From Bacteroidales bacterium (GTDB taxonomy: Bacteria; Bacteroidota; Bacteroidia; Bacteroidales; Bacteroidaceae), in the NCBI GenBank assembly GCA_004552155.1, contig SFPF01000042.1, forward strand, positions 1 through 26,948: a stretch of 26,948 nucleotides of DNA, read 5' to 3'. The notes beneath the pieces were generated by a model. The model was given only the letters and a program-made list of their open reading frames with translations, ran no database searches and had not been told where the DNA came from. A program made the position numbers and the translations under genes. Below are positions 7,317-14,653 of the stretch, piece by piece (the first letter of the stretch is position 1; every line of letters starts with the position of its first letter).

Positions 7317-7937
7317 TTATTGCAATTCCCCGATGCCCTGCCTGATTATTTCCGGCTCATCGCCGGTGCAGTCCACAATAGTTGAGTTGGCGTAAACGCC
7401 TTCGCCGCCGTCGAGCAGCAAATCCACGTCGTTGCCCAAAGTTTCTTCAATCAGGTCGGGATTTGTCTGGTAAGCCGTTTCCTCCTCTTCGCCCTCGGGC
7501 ATCGGCAATGAGCAGGTCATGAGCGGCGCGCCGAGGCGGCGCACGATTTCCGCCACAATAGGGCTGTCGGGCATACGGATACCTACCTCTTTGCCCTTGC
7601 AGGCGCGGAATATCTTGGGCAGCGTGTTCTTTCCGGGCAGGATAAAGGTGAACGGGCCGGGGAGATTGCGGCGAATGGTCTTATAAATATTGTTTTCGAT
7701 GCGGGCATATTCGCTAATCGCGCTCATATCGTAGCACACGATGGAGAGCGGGTGGGTGGCGATGTCGATATTCCTGATTTTGCACACGCGCTCCACGGCA
7801 CGCTCCTTCATCGCGCTGCACCCCAAGGCATACGTGGTGTCGGTGGGGTAAATAATCACGCCGCCGTCGGAGAGGGTTTGCACGATGCGCTCGATAGTGG
7901 CTTCGGGCGTGTTTTTGGGAAAAACTTTCAGTTTCAT
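7317..7937 (-). CDS. Sua5/YciO/YrdC-family protein (threonylcarbamoyl-AMP synthase-like)
   Basis: A 206-residue single-domain YrdC-fold protein. Landmarks are GGVIIYPTDTTYALGCSA at ~25-42, the basic nucleotide-binding segment VCKIRNIDIATHPLSIVC, and NLPGPFTFILPGKNTLPK. Near the C-terminus is ANSTIVDCTGDEPEIIRQG, the S/T-T-I/V-V-D motif. TsaC/Sua5 enzymes make threonylcarbamoyl-AMP from Thr, bicarbonate and ATP for the t6A modification of tRNA. The spacing of motifs resembles the YciO branch, whose exact role is less settled, so the gene symbol is left blank. It lies 21 bases downstream of maf and probably belongs to that operon. Confidence 0.85.
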   Translation of the reverse strand: MKLKVFPKNTPEATIERIVQTLSDGGVIIYPTDTTYALGCSAMKERAVERVCKIRNIDIATHPLSIVCYDMSAISEYARIENNIYKTIRRNLPGPFTFILPGKNTLPKIFRACKGKEVGIRMPDSPIVAEIVRRLGAPLMTCSLPMPEGEEEETAYQTNPDLIEETLGNDVDLLLDGGEGVYANSTIVDCTGDEPEIIRQGIGELQ

Positions 7938-7958
7938 CGCATCGGTTTTTAGCAGTTT

Positions 7959-8540
7959 CTAAAACTGTTTGAGCACTGTGTAGAGGCGTTGCACGGGCAG
8001 GCCCATCACGTTGAAGTAACTGCCGCGCAGTTCCTCCACTGCCACGAGGCCAAACCACTCTTGAATGCCGTAGGCACCTGCTTTGTCGAACGGCAGATAG
8101 TTGTCGACGTAATAATCTATCTCGTCCTCCGTGACATTTGCAAACTTAACGTGGCTGGTCACGGCGAAACTCTCGCGCTTCACTTGCGTGAGCACCGTCA
8201 CGCCGGTGATGACCTGATGCACGCGGCCGCTGAGCTGGCGAAGGATTGTCTTGGCATTTTCCGCGCCATAGGGCTTTCCCATCACCACGCCGTCGAGGCA
8301 AACTATTGTGTCGGCGGTGATGAGCAGTTCATTCGACGACATCGAACTTTTGTAGGCTTCCGCCTTTTTGCGTGCTATATAAAGGGCGATTTCTTCGCCG
8401 CGCAGGTTTTCGGGGAAACTTTCGTCTACGCCGAAGAGCGTGCGTACTTTGAAGGGCAAGCCGAGCCGTTGCAACAACTCTTTGCGTCGCGGCGAGTTGC
8501 TGGCAAGGATTATATCGTAGTTTTTGAGATTGTCGAGCAT
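7959..8540 (-). CDS. maf: Maf-type nucleoside triphosphate pyrophosphatase
   Basis: A 193-residue Maf/HAM1-like house-cleaning enzyme that hydrolyses non-canonical or pyrimidine NTPs to the monophosphate. Motifs: ILASNSPRRKELL at residues ~11-23, DESFPENL, LITADTIVCLDG with the conserved Asp, LSGRVHQVITGV, and FDKAGAYGIQ near the C-terminus (the YhdE-type signature). The start at 8540 (MLDNLKNYD) is chosen over an upstream in-frame Met at 8657, because the longer version adds 39 non-conserved residues and overlaps kdsC. It lies downstream of kdsC, as in other Bacteroidales. Confidence 0.93.
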   Translation of the reverse strand: MLDNLKNYDIILASNSPRRKELLQRLGLPFKVRTLFGVDESFPENLRGEEIALYIARKKAEAYKSSMSSNELLITADTIVCLDGVVMGKPYGAENAKTILRQLSGRVHQVITGVTVLTQVKRESFAVTSHVKFANVTEDEIDYYVDNYLPFDKAGAYGIQEWFGLVAVEELRGSYFNVMGLPVQRLYTVLKQF

Positions 8541-8623
8541 AATGTTGTGAAAAAAGTAAGTGGCAATATAGTAATAGATTCTGTAAAGATTAAAGGGACT
8601 ATGGATTATGGGTAAAATCGGCC

Positions 8624-9109
8624 TTACCAGCCGAAAGCGGTTTCGTCGGACATCCAAAGGCCTTGCGCCCGCAACACCTGTTCCACTACGTCGCGCACGC
8701 AGCCGCAGCCTCCGGCGGCGTGGCTCACGTAGAGCGAGATGCCTTTAATTTCGTCGGCAGCGTCGGCGGGGCAGGGAATGTCATCGCCCATGTACAGCAC
8801 CTCTTCGGGCTGCAAGTCGCTCTCTTCGAGCCATTGGTCAAAACATTGGATTTTCACGCCGGCACCCATAAAGATATTCATCACGCCCAGTGCCAGATAG
8901 CGCGTGCGCACCGCCTCGCTGCGCCCTCCTGTGATAATGGCGATGTTAAGTCCCTGCTTCACGGCGAGTTGCAGCGCGTAGCCGTCTTTGATATTGGCGG
9001 TGCGGCGCGGTTGCCCGCCGTCTTCGTCGAGCAGCACGAAGTTTGTGCTCAGCACGCCGTCTACATCGAAGGCAAGGCCTTTGATCTTGGTCAAATCGTA
9101 GTTTATCAT
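8624..9109 (-). CDS. kdsC: 3-deoxy-D-manno-octulosonate 8-phosphate phosphatase
   Basis: A 161-residue C0-type HAD phosphatase without a cap domain, the size of KdsC, which removes the phosphate from KDO-8-P in lipid A/core biosynthesis. HAD motif I is FDVDGVLS (Asp15, Asp17), motif II is IITGG at ~57-61, motif III Lys lies in GVKIQCFDQW, and motif IV is YMGDDIPCPADA. The conserved ASHAAGG-like end appears as VSHAAGGCGCVRDVVEQVL. The gene lies 23 bases downstream of the DUF2520 gene and upstream of maf, forming one operon. Confidence 0.92.
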   Translation of the reverse strand: MINYDLTKIKGLAFDVDGVLSTNFVLLDEDGGQPRRTANIKDGYALQLAVKQGLNIAIITGGRSEAVRTRYLALGVMNIFMGAGVKIQCFDQWLEESDLQPEEVLYMGDDIPCPADAADEIKGISLYVSHAAGGCGCVRDVVEQVLRAQGLWMSDETAFGW

Positions 9110-9132
9110 AGATTGAGGTAAGGGTTAAGAGA

Positions 9133-9915
9133 TTATTTTGCAGAATACTCTTTTATGCTTTGGCTTAAAAGGCGATAGATTTCCGCCATTCGCGGTTCGT
9201 CTTCCAGCAAGTCGAGATGCGATTGCATCACATTCTCGTCCCAACGCACCGCCGGACCGGTCTGAGCCGCGCGGGGCGAAAGCGTGTGCGCCTTTGCCGC
9301 CGTTTCATCTACGAGCGGGAGGAGATAGGAAAAGTCGAGTCCGGCTTTTTCCATAACCTTCTCGCCAAGGGCATAGCAATGATTTACGAAATTGCAGGCG
9401 AACACGGCGGCAAGGTGCAGGCGGCGGCGGTTTTCGCTGTCCATCTCGCGCACGGTGCCCGAGAGCGTTTCTGCCACCTCCTTGACGGCTGCGAGCGTCT
9501 CGGCATCGGTAGCCTCAATGAAGAGCGGCACGGTGCGGAAGTCTATCTCGCGCTGCTTCGAGAGCGTCTGCAGGGGATAAATCACCGCCTGCCGCTTTGC
9601 GCCGCCGCCAAAAATGCTGACGGGAATGCAGCCTGCCGTATGGATATACGTTGGCGTTGCGCCGTGCCGCTTTATGATTTCCGAAGCGAGCGAGGGAAGC
9701 GCACTGTCCTTTACCGAAAACAGGAAGGCATCTGCCGCAGGCACGTCGCTAATGCTGTCCGTCGCGGGGCAATGCAAGGCTGCCGCCAGTTGCTCGGCGT
9801 TCGCCAAAGTGTGACTAAACACACCATTTATTATATAGCCTCCCCTTTGCAATGCCTTGCCGATGTGCGTGGCCACATTGCCCGAACCGATAATTGTAAA
9901 GGTTTTTAGCGACAT
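9133..9915 (-). CDS. Rossmann-like and DUF2520 domain protein
   Basis: A 260-residue protein. Residues ~4-90 form a dinucleotide-binding fold starting FTIIGSGNVATHIGKALQ with GxGNVA. Residues ~125-250 match DUF2520, including the helix LHLAAVFACNFVNHCYALGE and TLSPRAAQTGPAVRWDENVM. The architecture resembles pyrroline-5-carboxylate or 6-phosphogluconate dehydrogenases, so an NAD(P)-dependent oxidoreductase is likely, but the substrate is unknown. It is the first gene of the operon with kdsC and maf, behind a near-consensus promoter at 9935-9966. The gene order is a conserved Bacteroidales neighbourhood. Confidence 0.88.
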   Translation of the reverse strand: MSLKTFTIIGSGNVATHIGKALQRGGYIINGVFSHTLANAEQLAAALHCPATDSISDVPAADAFLFSVKDSALPSLASEIIKRHGATPTYIHTAGCIPVSIFGGGAKRQAVIYPLQTLSKQREIDFRTVPLFIEATDAETLAAVKEVAETLSGTVREMDSENRRRLHLAAVFACNFVNHCYALGEKVMEKAGLDFSYLLPLVDETAAKAHTLSPRAAQTGPAVRWDENVMQSHLDLLEDEPRMAEIYRLLSQSIKEYSAK

Positions 9916-9934
9916 TTCTCCCTTTTTTGAAAAG

Positions 9935-9966
9935 CAAAGATAGCAATTTCTTATAAGGAAATCAAA
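9935..9966 (-). promoter_or_regulatory. Consensus promoter for DUF2520-kdsC-maf
   Basis: Read on the minus strand: TTTG (9966-9963), exactly 20 bases, then TATCTTTG (9942-9935), matching TTTG-N20-TAnnTTTG. The expected start site is near 9928-9930, giving a leader of about 13-15 bases before the ATG at 9915. Confidence 0.85.
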
Positions 9967-9970
9967 TTTC

Positions 9971-10486
9971 TTATTCGATTATCGTTACAAAATCGCTCAT
10001 CTCCTTGCGTTGCTTTTCGCGCGGAGCATCGTCGGGGTAACCCACGGGCACGAGTACAACGGGGTGAAGGTTATCGGCCAAACTCAATGCCTGGCGGTAT
10101 TTTTCAACCTCAAAGTTGCACACCCAGCAAGTGCCCAAACCGCGCTCTGCAGCGGCGAGGCAAAGATGCTCCACGGCGATAGCTACGTCGATGTCGCCAT
10201 GCGGTTTGCCGTCCGCGCCGCGCTTCCATTCCTCGTCGGCATTGCGGCACGCCACGATGCAAGCGGGCGCGGTTTTGAACCAATCGCGGTTGTAGCATTC
10301 GGCAAGTGCGGCGAGTTTTTCTTTATTGGTTATTATAAAGAAATGCCAAGGCTGGAAATTCACTGCGGAGGGCGCCATGCGGACGCACTCGAAAATATAT
10401 TGCAAGTCCTCAGTTTCTGGAATTTGCGGCTTGTAAGCACGCACGCTGCGGCGCGTGCGGCAGAGGTCGAGGAAGGAATTTGCCAT
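9971..10486 (-). CDS. Nitroreductase-family protein
   Basis: A 171-residue FMN-dependent nitroreductase-like protein. Signatures are CRTRRSVRAYKP near the N-terminus (phosphate contacts to FMN), MAPSAVNFQPWHFFII (the S-x-x-N-x-Q-P-W motif) and AAAERGLGTCWVCNF near residue 130. The protein ends PVGYPDDAPREKQRKEMSDF. These enzymes use NAD(P)H to reduce nitroaromatics, quinones or flavins, and the physiological substrate is not evident. The start at 10486 (MANSFLDLC) is preferred over the longer frame from 10519, which adds non-conserved residues. It lies 54 bases upstream of the next promoter, so it is probably its own unit. Confidence 0.9.
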   Translation of the reverse strand: MANSFLDLCRTRRSVRAYKPQIPETEDLQYIFECVRMAPSAVNFQPWHFFIITNKEKLAALAECYNRDWFKTAPACIVACRNADEEWKRGADGKPHGDIDVAIAVEHLCLAAAERGLGTCWVCNFEVEKYRQALSLADNLHPVVLVPVGYPDDAPREKQRKEMSDFVTIIE

Positions 10487-10526
10487 AGTATTATTATATA
10501 TAAGGGTTTTAATCCACAATTTTCTT

Positions 10527-10641
10527 TTTGCCCACGAATTTTCACTAATTCAACTTATTCGTGAGATTAGTGCGACCGACCAGGTCGCCATTTTACCCAT
10601 TGCAAGAGATTTGTGTACATTCGTGACAATTCGTGGGCAAA
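10527..10641. repeat. Long-range inverted repeat upstream of the nitroreductase gene
   Basis: TTTGCCCACGAATT (10527-10540) is the exact complement of AATTCGTGGGCAAA (10628-10641). Inside are a second pair, CACTAAT and ATTAGTG, and several copies of ATTCGTG. It occupies most of the 184-base gap between the nitroreductase and BatD-like genes. It carries no ORF and is likely a dispersed Bacteroidetes intergenic repeat or a transcript-end structure. Confidence 0.65.
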
Positions 10642-10670
10642 TAAAACGAACAATCAGGTTGTTGAAAGGT

Positions 10671-11207
10671 TTACAGCACCGCGCCGCCCTGACGTATGGC
10701 ATCGCGGGTGGTGCGCAGGGGCTTGGGGGTGGTTTCAAACGACACCTTTTCCGTCGCGGCTTTCGCCTTTACCGTAACGTACTTTCGCGGCACGCCGAAA
10801 AAGTCGTCGAAGGGCGTTTGCGCCTGCTGGTACACTCTGTACGCGCCCTCTATTTTAAGCGGCGGCACGACGTAAGTTCCTGTTTCGGAGGGGCAAACCA
10901 CGTATTGCGCGCATACTATGGAATAGAGCACGCGCCCGTCGCGGCGCACGCGCCGCTGGGTGTTTTCCACGCGGAAACGCACGGGGCGCACGGTGGCATT
11001 CTTTACTTTCAGTTCCGGCGCGCTGCCCACTTGGTCGAACGGCTGGGAGGCATAAAGCACAACGCTCACGAGTAGGCTGTCGCCCTTGTGGATCTCGCTT
11101 TTCTCCAACACCGTTTCTGCCATAAACACTTCCGCCGGTTTCTTGTCGGCGAAAGCAGACAGGGAGAGCAGGGAAAGCGCGAGGAGCATGTATCTGATAT
11201 AATTCAT
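10671..11207 (-). CDS. BatD-like exported protein, short form
   Basis: A 178-residue protein with a cleavable signal peptide (MNYIRYMLLALSLLSLSAFA, cut before DKK). The rest resembles one N-terminal BatD/oxygen-tolerance repeat: EVFMAETVLEKSEIHKGDSL, then a VLYASQPFDQVG strand pair and GTYVVPPLKIEGAYRVYQQA. Full BatD proteins are several hundred residues with a C-terminal membrane helix. This one stops after a single domain (ending RDAIRQGGAVL), so it is a stand-alone short version or a truncated gene. The start at 11207 is chosen because it puts the signal peptide at the N-terminus. It lies downstream of nadE on the same strand, separated by the repeat element at 11283-11563. Confidence 0.72.
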   Translation of the reverse strand: MNYIRYMLLALSLLSLSAFADKKPAEVFMAETVLEKSEIHKGDSLLVSVVLYASQPFDQVGSAPELKVKNATVRPVRFRVENTQRRVRRDGRVLYSIVCAQYVVCPSETGTYVVPPLKIEGAYRVYQQAQTPFDDFFGVPRKYVTVKAKAATEKVSFETTPKPLRTTRDAIRQGGAVL

Positions 11208-11303
11208 TAAGCTGTATAATTTTTGTCCCAACAAGTGCACAAATTTTAGATCAGTATCAATTCGTAAGATTGAGGATATACCCGTTGGTTGAATTAGGTA
11301 TTA

Positions 11304-11399
11304 AGTGCCTGGAAGGCACTACGGAGCGAAGCGACGGTAACCGGGCACGCAGTGCTCGGAATGAGTGGCACGGACGATGTGCCTGGAAGGCACTACGCC
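11304..11399 (+). repeat. Three-hairpin module, copy A1
   Basis: Hairpin 1 is GTGCCT-GGA-AGGCAC at 11305-11319 (extended by A-T outside). Hairpin 2 is CCGGGCAC-GCA-GTGCTCGG at 11341-11359. Hairpin 3 is GTGCCT-GGA-AGGCAC at 11379-11393, followed by TACGCC. Between hairpins 1 and 2 is the conserved TACGGAGCGAAGCGACGGTA. Confidence 0.85.
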
Positions 11400-11428
11400 A
11401 CAGGACAGGCTCTTAAAACATTTCCACA

Positions 11429-11524
11429 GGCGTACTGCCTTCCAGGCAGAATCATTGCAATTACCGCTTCCGAGGACTTCGTCCCCGGTTACCGTCGCTT
11501 CGCTCCGTACTGCCTTCCAGGCAG
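11429..11524 (-). repeat. Three-hairpin module, copy A2
   Basis: Same module, opposite strand. The outer hairpins are CTGCCT-GGA-AGGCAG: the closing G-C pair of the other copies has become C-G on both sides of the stem. Hairpin 2 is CCGGGGAC-GAA-GTCCTCGG, where a C-G pair has become G-C. These compensatory changes preserve all three stems. Confidence 0.85.
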
Positions 11525-11604
11525 ATGATACTTTAATCATGTCTGTTCCTAATTCAGACAACGTAGATATAATATAATATTATCGTTTGCTATATCGCGC
11601 CGCC

Positions 11605-13554
11605 TTATTCTTCTTTCAAATCGTCCAGCCACGCTGCTGCCGATGCGTCCGACGGCATGCGCCAATCGCCGCGCGGACTGAGCGAGCACGTGCCCACTTT
11701 CGGTCCGTCGGGCAAGCAGGAGCGTTTGAACTGTTGCGAGAAGAAACGGCGGTAAAACACAGTGAGCCAATGGCGTATCACTTCTTCGTCGAAACGCGAA
11801 CCGTTGCCCGTTCCATCGAAAGCGCGGAGCGCAAGCGCCAACACCTTTTTCGGTCGGAAGCCGAAGCGCAGTGTGTTGTAGAGGAAAAAGTCGTGCAACT
11901 CGTATGGCCCAACCAAGTCTTCGGTGACCTGCTTGATGTTGCCGTTTTCGTCGGCAGGAATGAGTTCGGGACTAATAGGCGTGTCCACGATATCGAGCAA
12001 GGTTTCGCGGGACGCTTCGTCGGCGAGGTTTTCCGCAACCCATTTCACGAGATGCTTGACCAGCGTTTTCGGAATCGAGGCGTTCACGCCATACATACTC
12101 ATGTGGTCGCCGTTGTAAGTGGCCCAGCCGAGCGCGAGCTCGCTAAGGTCGCCCGTACCCACCACAAAACCGTTCATCTGCCCGGCGGCGTCCATAAGGA
12201 TTTGGGTGCGCTCGCGTGCCTGCGAGTTTTCGTAGGTAAGGTCGTGCTTTTCGGGATCGTGACCAAGGTCCTTGAAATGCTGCGTCACGGCATCGGCGAT
12301 ACTGATTTCGCGAATGGTGATGCCGAGGCTCTTCATCAGGTTGATGGCATTGATGTAGGTGCGATCGGTCGTGCCGAAGCCGGGCATCGTGATGCCCACA
12401 ATGCCGCGCCGCGAGCGGTCGAGGCGGTCGAAAGCGTGGACGCAGACAAGCAGGGCAAGCGTAGAGTCAAGTCCGCCGCTGATACCTAAGACAACCGTCT
12501 GTGCACCAGTATGTTCGATGCGTTTAGCCAAAGCTTCGCTCTGAATGCAGAGAATTTCCTCGCAACGCTCGTTGAGCGCTTTGCCTTCCGGCACGAAGGG
12601 GTGCGCGTTGATGGGGCGTGTGAGCGTGAAACGCTCGGCAGGTTGCGTAACGGGCTCGAGTTCCACGTGCTGCGCCGGGGCCTGCTGCATGACATTGCGC
12701 GAGGCGGCGAAGGTAGTGTTCACGCGCCGCTCGATGCGCAGGCGTTCCACGTCGATTTCGCTTACCACCAACTGCTCTTCCATCGCGAAGCGCCTGCCCT
12801 CAGCCAACGTGTGCCCGTTTTCGCAGATGTAGGCGCGGCCGCTGAACACGAGGTCCTGCGTACTTTCGCCGTAGCCGCTACTGGCGTACACATAGCCCGC
12901 AATGAGGCGTGCACTCTGCTGCGAAACGAGGCTGTGGAGGTAGGCAGCCTTGCCAATGAGTTCGTTGCTTGCGCTGAGGTTGAAGATAATATCCGCACCT
13001 TGCAGCGCCAGGCCGCAACTGGGCGGCACAGGTGCCCATAGGTCCTCGCAAATCTCGATGCCAAAGGTGATGCGGTCGGTATCGAAGAGCAGATGGCTCG
13101 TCATCGGCACGCTTTGTCCGCAGAAGCGAATGTTGGCGGGCGTCAGGAGCTGCGCGGCGGAGGTAAACCACCGCTGTTCGTAAAACTCCTTATAGTTAGG
13201 CAAATACGTTTTCGGCACAAGTCCGAAGAGTTTGCCGCGCTGTATCACGGCTGCGCAGTTGAAGAGCATACCGCAGTGGGCGATAGGCACGCCTACGATG
13301 ATGACAATGTCGAGGTTGTGGCTGAATTCGAGCAATTTGAGCAATGACGTCTCTGCTTCTTCCAGCAACAGTTGCTGCGAAAAGAGGTCCTGGCAGGTGT
13401 AGGCCGTGAGCGAGAGTTCAGGAAAGCAGATAATTTCCACGCCCAGCCCCTCTGCCTGTGCCACAAGGCTTTCAATGCGTTCCGTATTGTAGGCGCAGTC
13501 GGCCACGCGTACCGACGGAATGGCAGCTGCCACTTTGATAAATCCGTTCTTCAT
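11605..13554 (-). CDS. nadE: Glutamine-dependent NAD+ synthetase
   Basis: A 649-residue fusion of a nitrilase-type glutaminase and an ATP-pyrophosphatase synthetase, converting nicotinic acid adenine dinucleotide to NAD+. The glutaminase catalytic residues are visible as Glu46 (CFPELSLTAY), Lys115 (GLVPKTYLPN) and Cys169 (FGIEICEDLW). The synthetase P-loop is SGGLDS at 359-364, and GTGDLSELALGWATYNGDHM follows in the synthetase half. Length is normal for this class. The start at 13554 (MKNGFIKVAAA) is preferred over the longer frame to 13647. The gene is flanked on both sides by copies of the same structured repeat family. It is the only NAD-making gene seen here. Confidence 0.95.
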   Translation of the reverse strand: MKNGFIKVAAAIPSVRVADCAYNTERIESLVAQAEGLGVEIICFPELSLTAYTCQDLFSQQLLLEEAETSLLKLLEFSHNLDIVIIVGVPIAHCGMLFNCAAVIQRGKLFGLVPKTYLPNYKEFYEQRWFTSAAQLLTPANIRFCGQSVPMTSHLLFDTDRITFGIEICEDLWAPVPPSCGLALQGADIIFNLSASNELIGKAAYLHSLVSQQSARLIAGYVYASSGYGESTQDLVFSGRAYICENGHTLAEGRRFAMEEQLVVSEIDVERLRIERRVNTTFAASRNVMQQAPAQHVELEPVTQPAERFTLTRPINAHPFVPEGKALNERCEEILCIQSEALAKRIEHTGAQTVVLGISGGLDSTLALLVCVHAFDRLDRSRRGIVGITMPGFGTTDRTYINAINLMKSLGITIREISIADAVTQHFKDLGHDPEKHDLTYENSQARERTQILMDAAGQMNGFVVGTGDLSELALGWATYNGDHMSMYGVNASIPKTLVKHLVKWVAENLADEASRETLLDIVDTPISPELIPADENGNIKQVTEDLVGPYELHDFFLYNTLRFGFRPKKVLALALRAFDGTGNGSRFDEEVIRHWLTVFYRRFFSQQFKRSCLPDGPKVGTCSLSPRGDWRMPSDASAAAWLDDLKEE

Positions 13555-13644
13555 TGTAGGATTGTTTTGAAAAATATAGATTAACTGGCGCAGGCGGCGC
13601 ACACTATATATTATATGTATGCCAGCAAAGCGCCTATCATATTG

Positions 13645-13652
13645 CAAAATTA
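13645..13652 (-). promoter_or_regulatory. Possible -7 element upstream of nadE
   Basis: TAATTTTG on the minus strand matches TAnnTTTG, but no TTTG is seen at the -33 position. It would give a leader of about 85 bases. Confidence 0.4.
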
Positions 13653-13754
13653 CGAAATACCCGCCTTTTCCTATATGAAAAGCGGAAATTTCTTTTGATG
13701 ACGGTGAAATTTGGTCGTTTCAAAGAATAAAACTCTTCGCAACACTTTTTGAGA

Positions 13755-13786
13755 TTTGTCAAAACGGAGATAAATGATTAAATTTG
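13755..13786 (+). promoter_or_regulatory. Consensus promoter in the nadE/sigma-54 intergenic region
   Basis: TTTG (13755-13758), 20 bases, then TAAATTTG (13779-13786): an exact TTTG-N20-TAnnTTTG match. The expected start site is near 13790-13793, only a few bases before the hairpin at 13794. Confidence 0.7.
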
Positions 13787-13793
13787 CCTTGCA

Positions 13794-13832
13794 AGCAGGA
13801 AGAGCGCGGCGCGGCGCACTTCCTGCTTTTTT
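13794..13832 (+). terminator. Intrinsic terminator immediately after a promoter
   Basis: AGCAGGAAG (13794-13802) pairs perfectly with CTTCCTGCT (13819-13827). The 16-base loop is GC-rich, and a run of six T (13827-13832) follows. No gene lies between the promoter at 13755 and this terminator. Confidence 0.75.
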
Positions 13833-13850
13833 CGTGCCTGCAACTATCAG

Positions 13851-13913
13851 CAAGGTCGTGAAAATTTTAAGCAAGCACGTAAAAATTATCTCCGAGCTCG
13901 TAAGAATTATCTT
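13851..13913. repeat. Three imperfect 21-base tandem repeats
   Basis: Copies at 13851-13871, 13872-13892 and 13893-13913 share the pattern CaAGCtCGTaAAAATTaTct. They are followed by two copies of TATAAGATAGTT (13914-13950 region), which also forms a palindrome with the preceding TTATCTTATAAGATA. The tract is AT-rich and iteron-like. Function is unknown. Confidence 0.5.
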
Positions 13914-14135
13914 ATAAGATAGTTTTCACGCTCATATAAGATAGTTGAAACGAACTTACGAAATCGAATTTCTTTTCCGCCTCAAAATTTTTCGCAAGTC
14001 CGAGAACGTTATATTTTCCTAAACTTTCAAAATTTCCGAGAAACGGGACGTGAAATGGCGATAACGTTTGTTTGCAATTGGGGGAACGGGAGCAGAATTT
14101 CTATATCGCTGTGCGTTCCTTGAAACCTGTCCTTC

Positions 14136-14232
14136 GGCGTAGTGCCTTCCAGGCACATCGTACCGACCTCGTTGATCCGGACACTGCGTGCCCGGTTACC
14201 ATCGCTTCGCTCTGTAGTGCCTTCCAGGCACT
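14136..14232 (-). repeat. Three-hairpin module, copy B1
   Basis: Plus-strand view: GTGCCT-TCC-AGGCAC at 14142-14156 and 14217-14231. The middle hairpin lies between CCGGACAC and GTGCCCGG. Read on the minus strand the middle stem keeps a G-T wobble; on the plus strand it would be an A-C mismatch. Confidence 0.85.
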
Positions 14233-14345
14233 TAGTATAAATCACGCTCTGAGCAAAGCGTGGAAAGGCGATGACGTTTGTTTACGATTGGGGTAACGGG
14301 AGCAAAATTTATATATCGCTGTACGTTCCTTGAAACCTGTCCTTC

Positions 14346-14442
14346 GGCGTAGTGCCTTCCAGGCACATCGTACCGTCTTCGTTGATCCGGACACTGCGTG
14401 CCCGGTTACCATCGCTTCGCTCTGTAGTGCCTTCCAGGCACC
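14346..14442 (-). repeat. Three-hairpin module, copy B2
   Basis: This is the same module 210 bases after B1, as part of the tandem array. The outer hairpins are identical to B1. The spacer between hairpins 2 and 3 differs slightly (GTCTTC versus GACCTC). Confidence 0.85.
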
Positions 14443-14534
14443 TTATATAAATCACGCTCTGAGCAACACGTGGAAAGGCGATGATGTTTGTTTGTGATTG
14501 AGAAAATGGGCGGCGGGTTTTTGTTTGGCTTTAC

Positions 14535-14630
14535 GTGCCTGGAAGGCACTACGGAGCGCAGCGACGGTAACCGGGCACGAAGTGTCCGGAGGGACGGAGC
14601 GAGGACGATGTGCCTGGAAGGCACTACGCC
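14535..14630 (+). repeat. Three-hairpin module, copy C1
   Basis: Hairpin 1 is at 14535-14549 and hairpin 3 at 14610-14624, both GTGCCT-GGA-AGGCAC. Hairpin 2 is CCGGGCAC-GAA-GTGTCCGG at 14571-14589. With C2 it forms an inverted pair laid out like A1-A2. Confidence 0.85.
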
Positions 14631-14653
14631 ACAGGAAATGAGGCTTTACCAGA

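Larger units (their letters stand above)
11283..11563. repeat. 281-bp palindromic composite element (modules A1 and A2)
   Basis: Two copies of the ~96-bp three-hairpin module face each other (A1 plus, A2 minus). The pair is bounded by 16-base imperfect terminal inverted repeats, 11283-11298 and 11548-11563 (14 of 16 match). It fills the 397-base gap between the BatD-like start and the nadE stop. Short ORFs inside (for example MCLEGTTPQ-type peptides) arise from the repeat and are not genes. Confidence 0.85.
14057..14510. repeat. 210-bp tandem repeat, two full copies and a partial third
   Basis: The anchor GGCGAT(A/G)A(C/T)GTTTGTTT occurs at 14057, 14267 and 14477, an exact 210-base period. 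Copy 1 is 14057-14266 and copy 2 is 14267-14476, with scattered substitutions. Copy 3 decays after about 30 bases at GAGAAAATGGGCGG. Each full copy contains one minus-strand three-hairpin module (B1, B2) followed by AAATCACGCTCTGAGCAA. There is no coding gene in this stretch. Confidence 0.88.

Noticed and set aside
8541..8657. Longer N-terminus for Maf
   Set aside because: The 39 extra residues are not family-like and overlap kdsC. MLDNLKNYDIILASNSPRR is the normal start.
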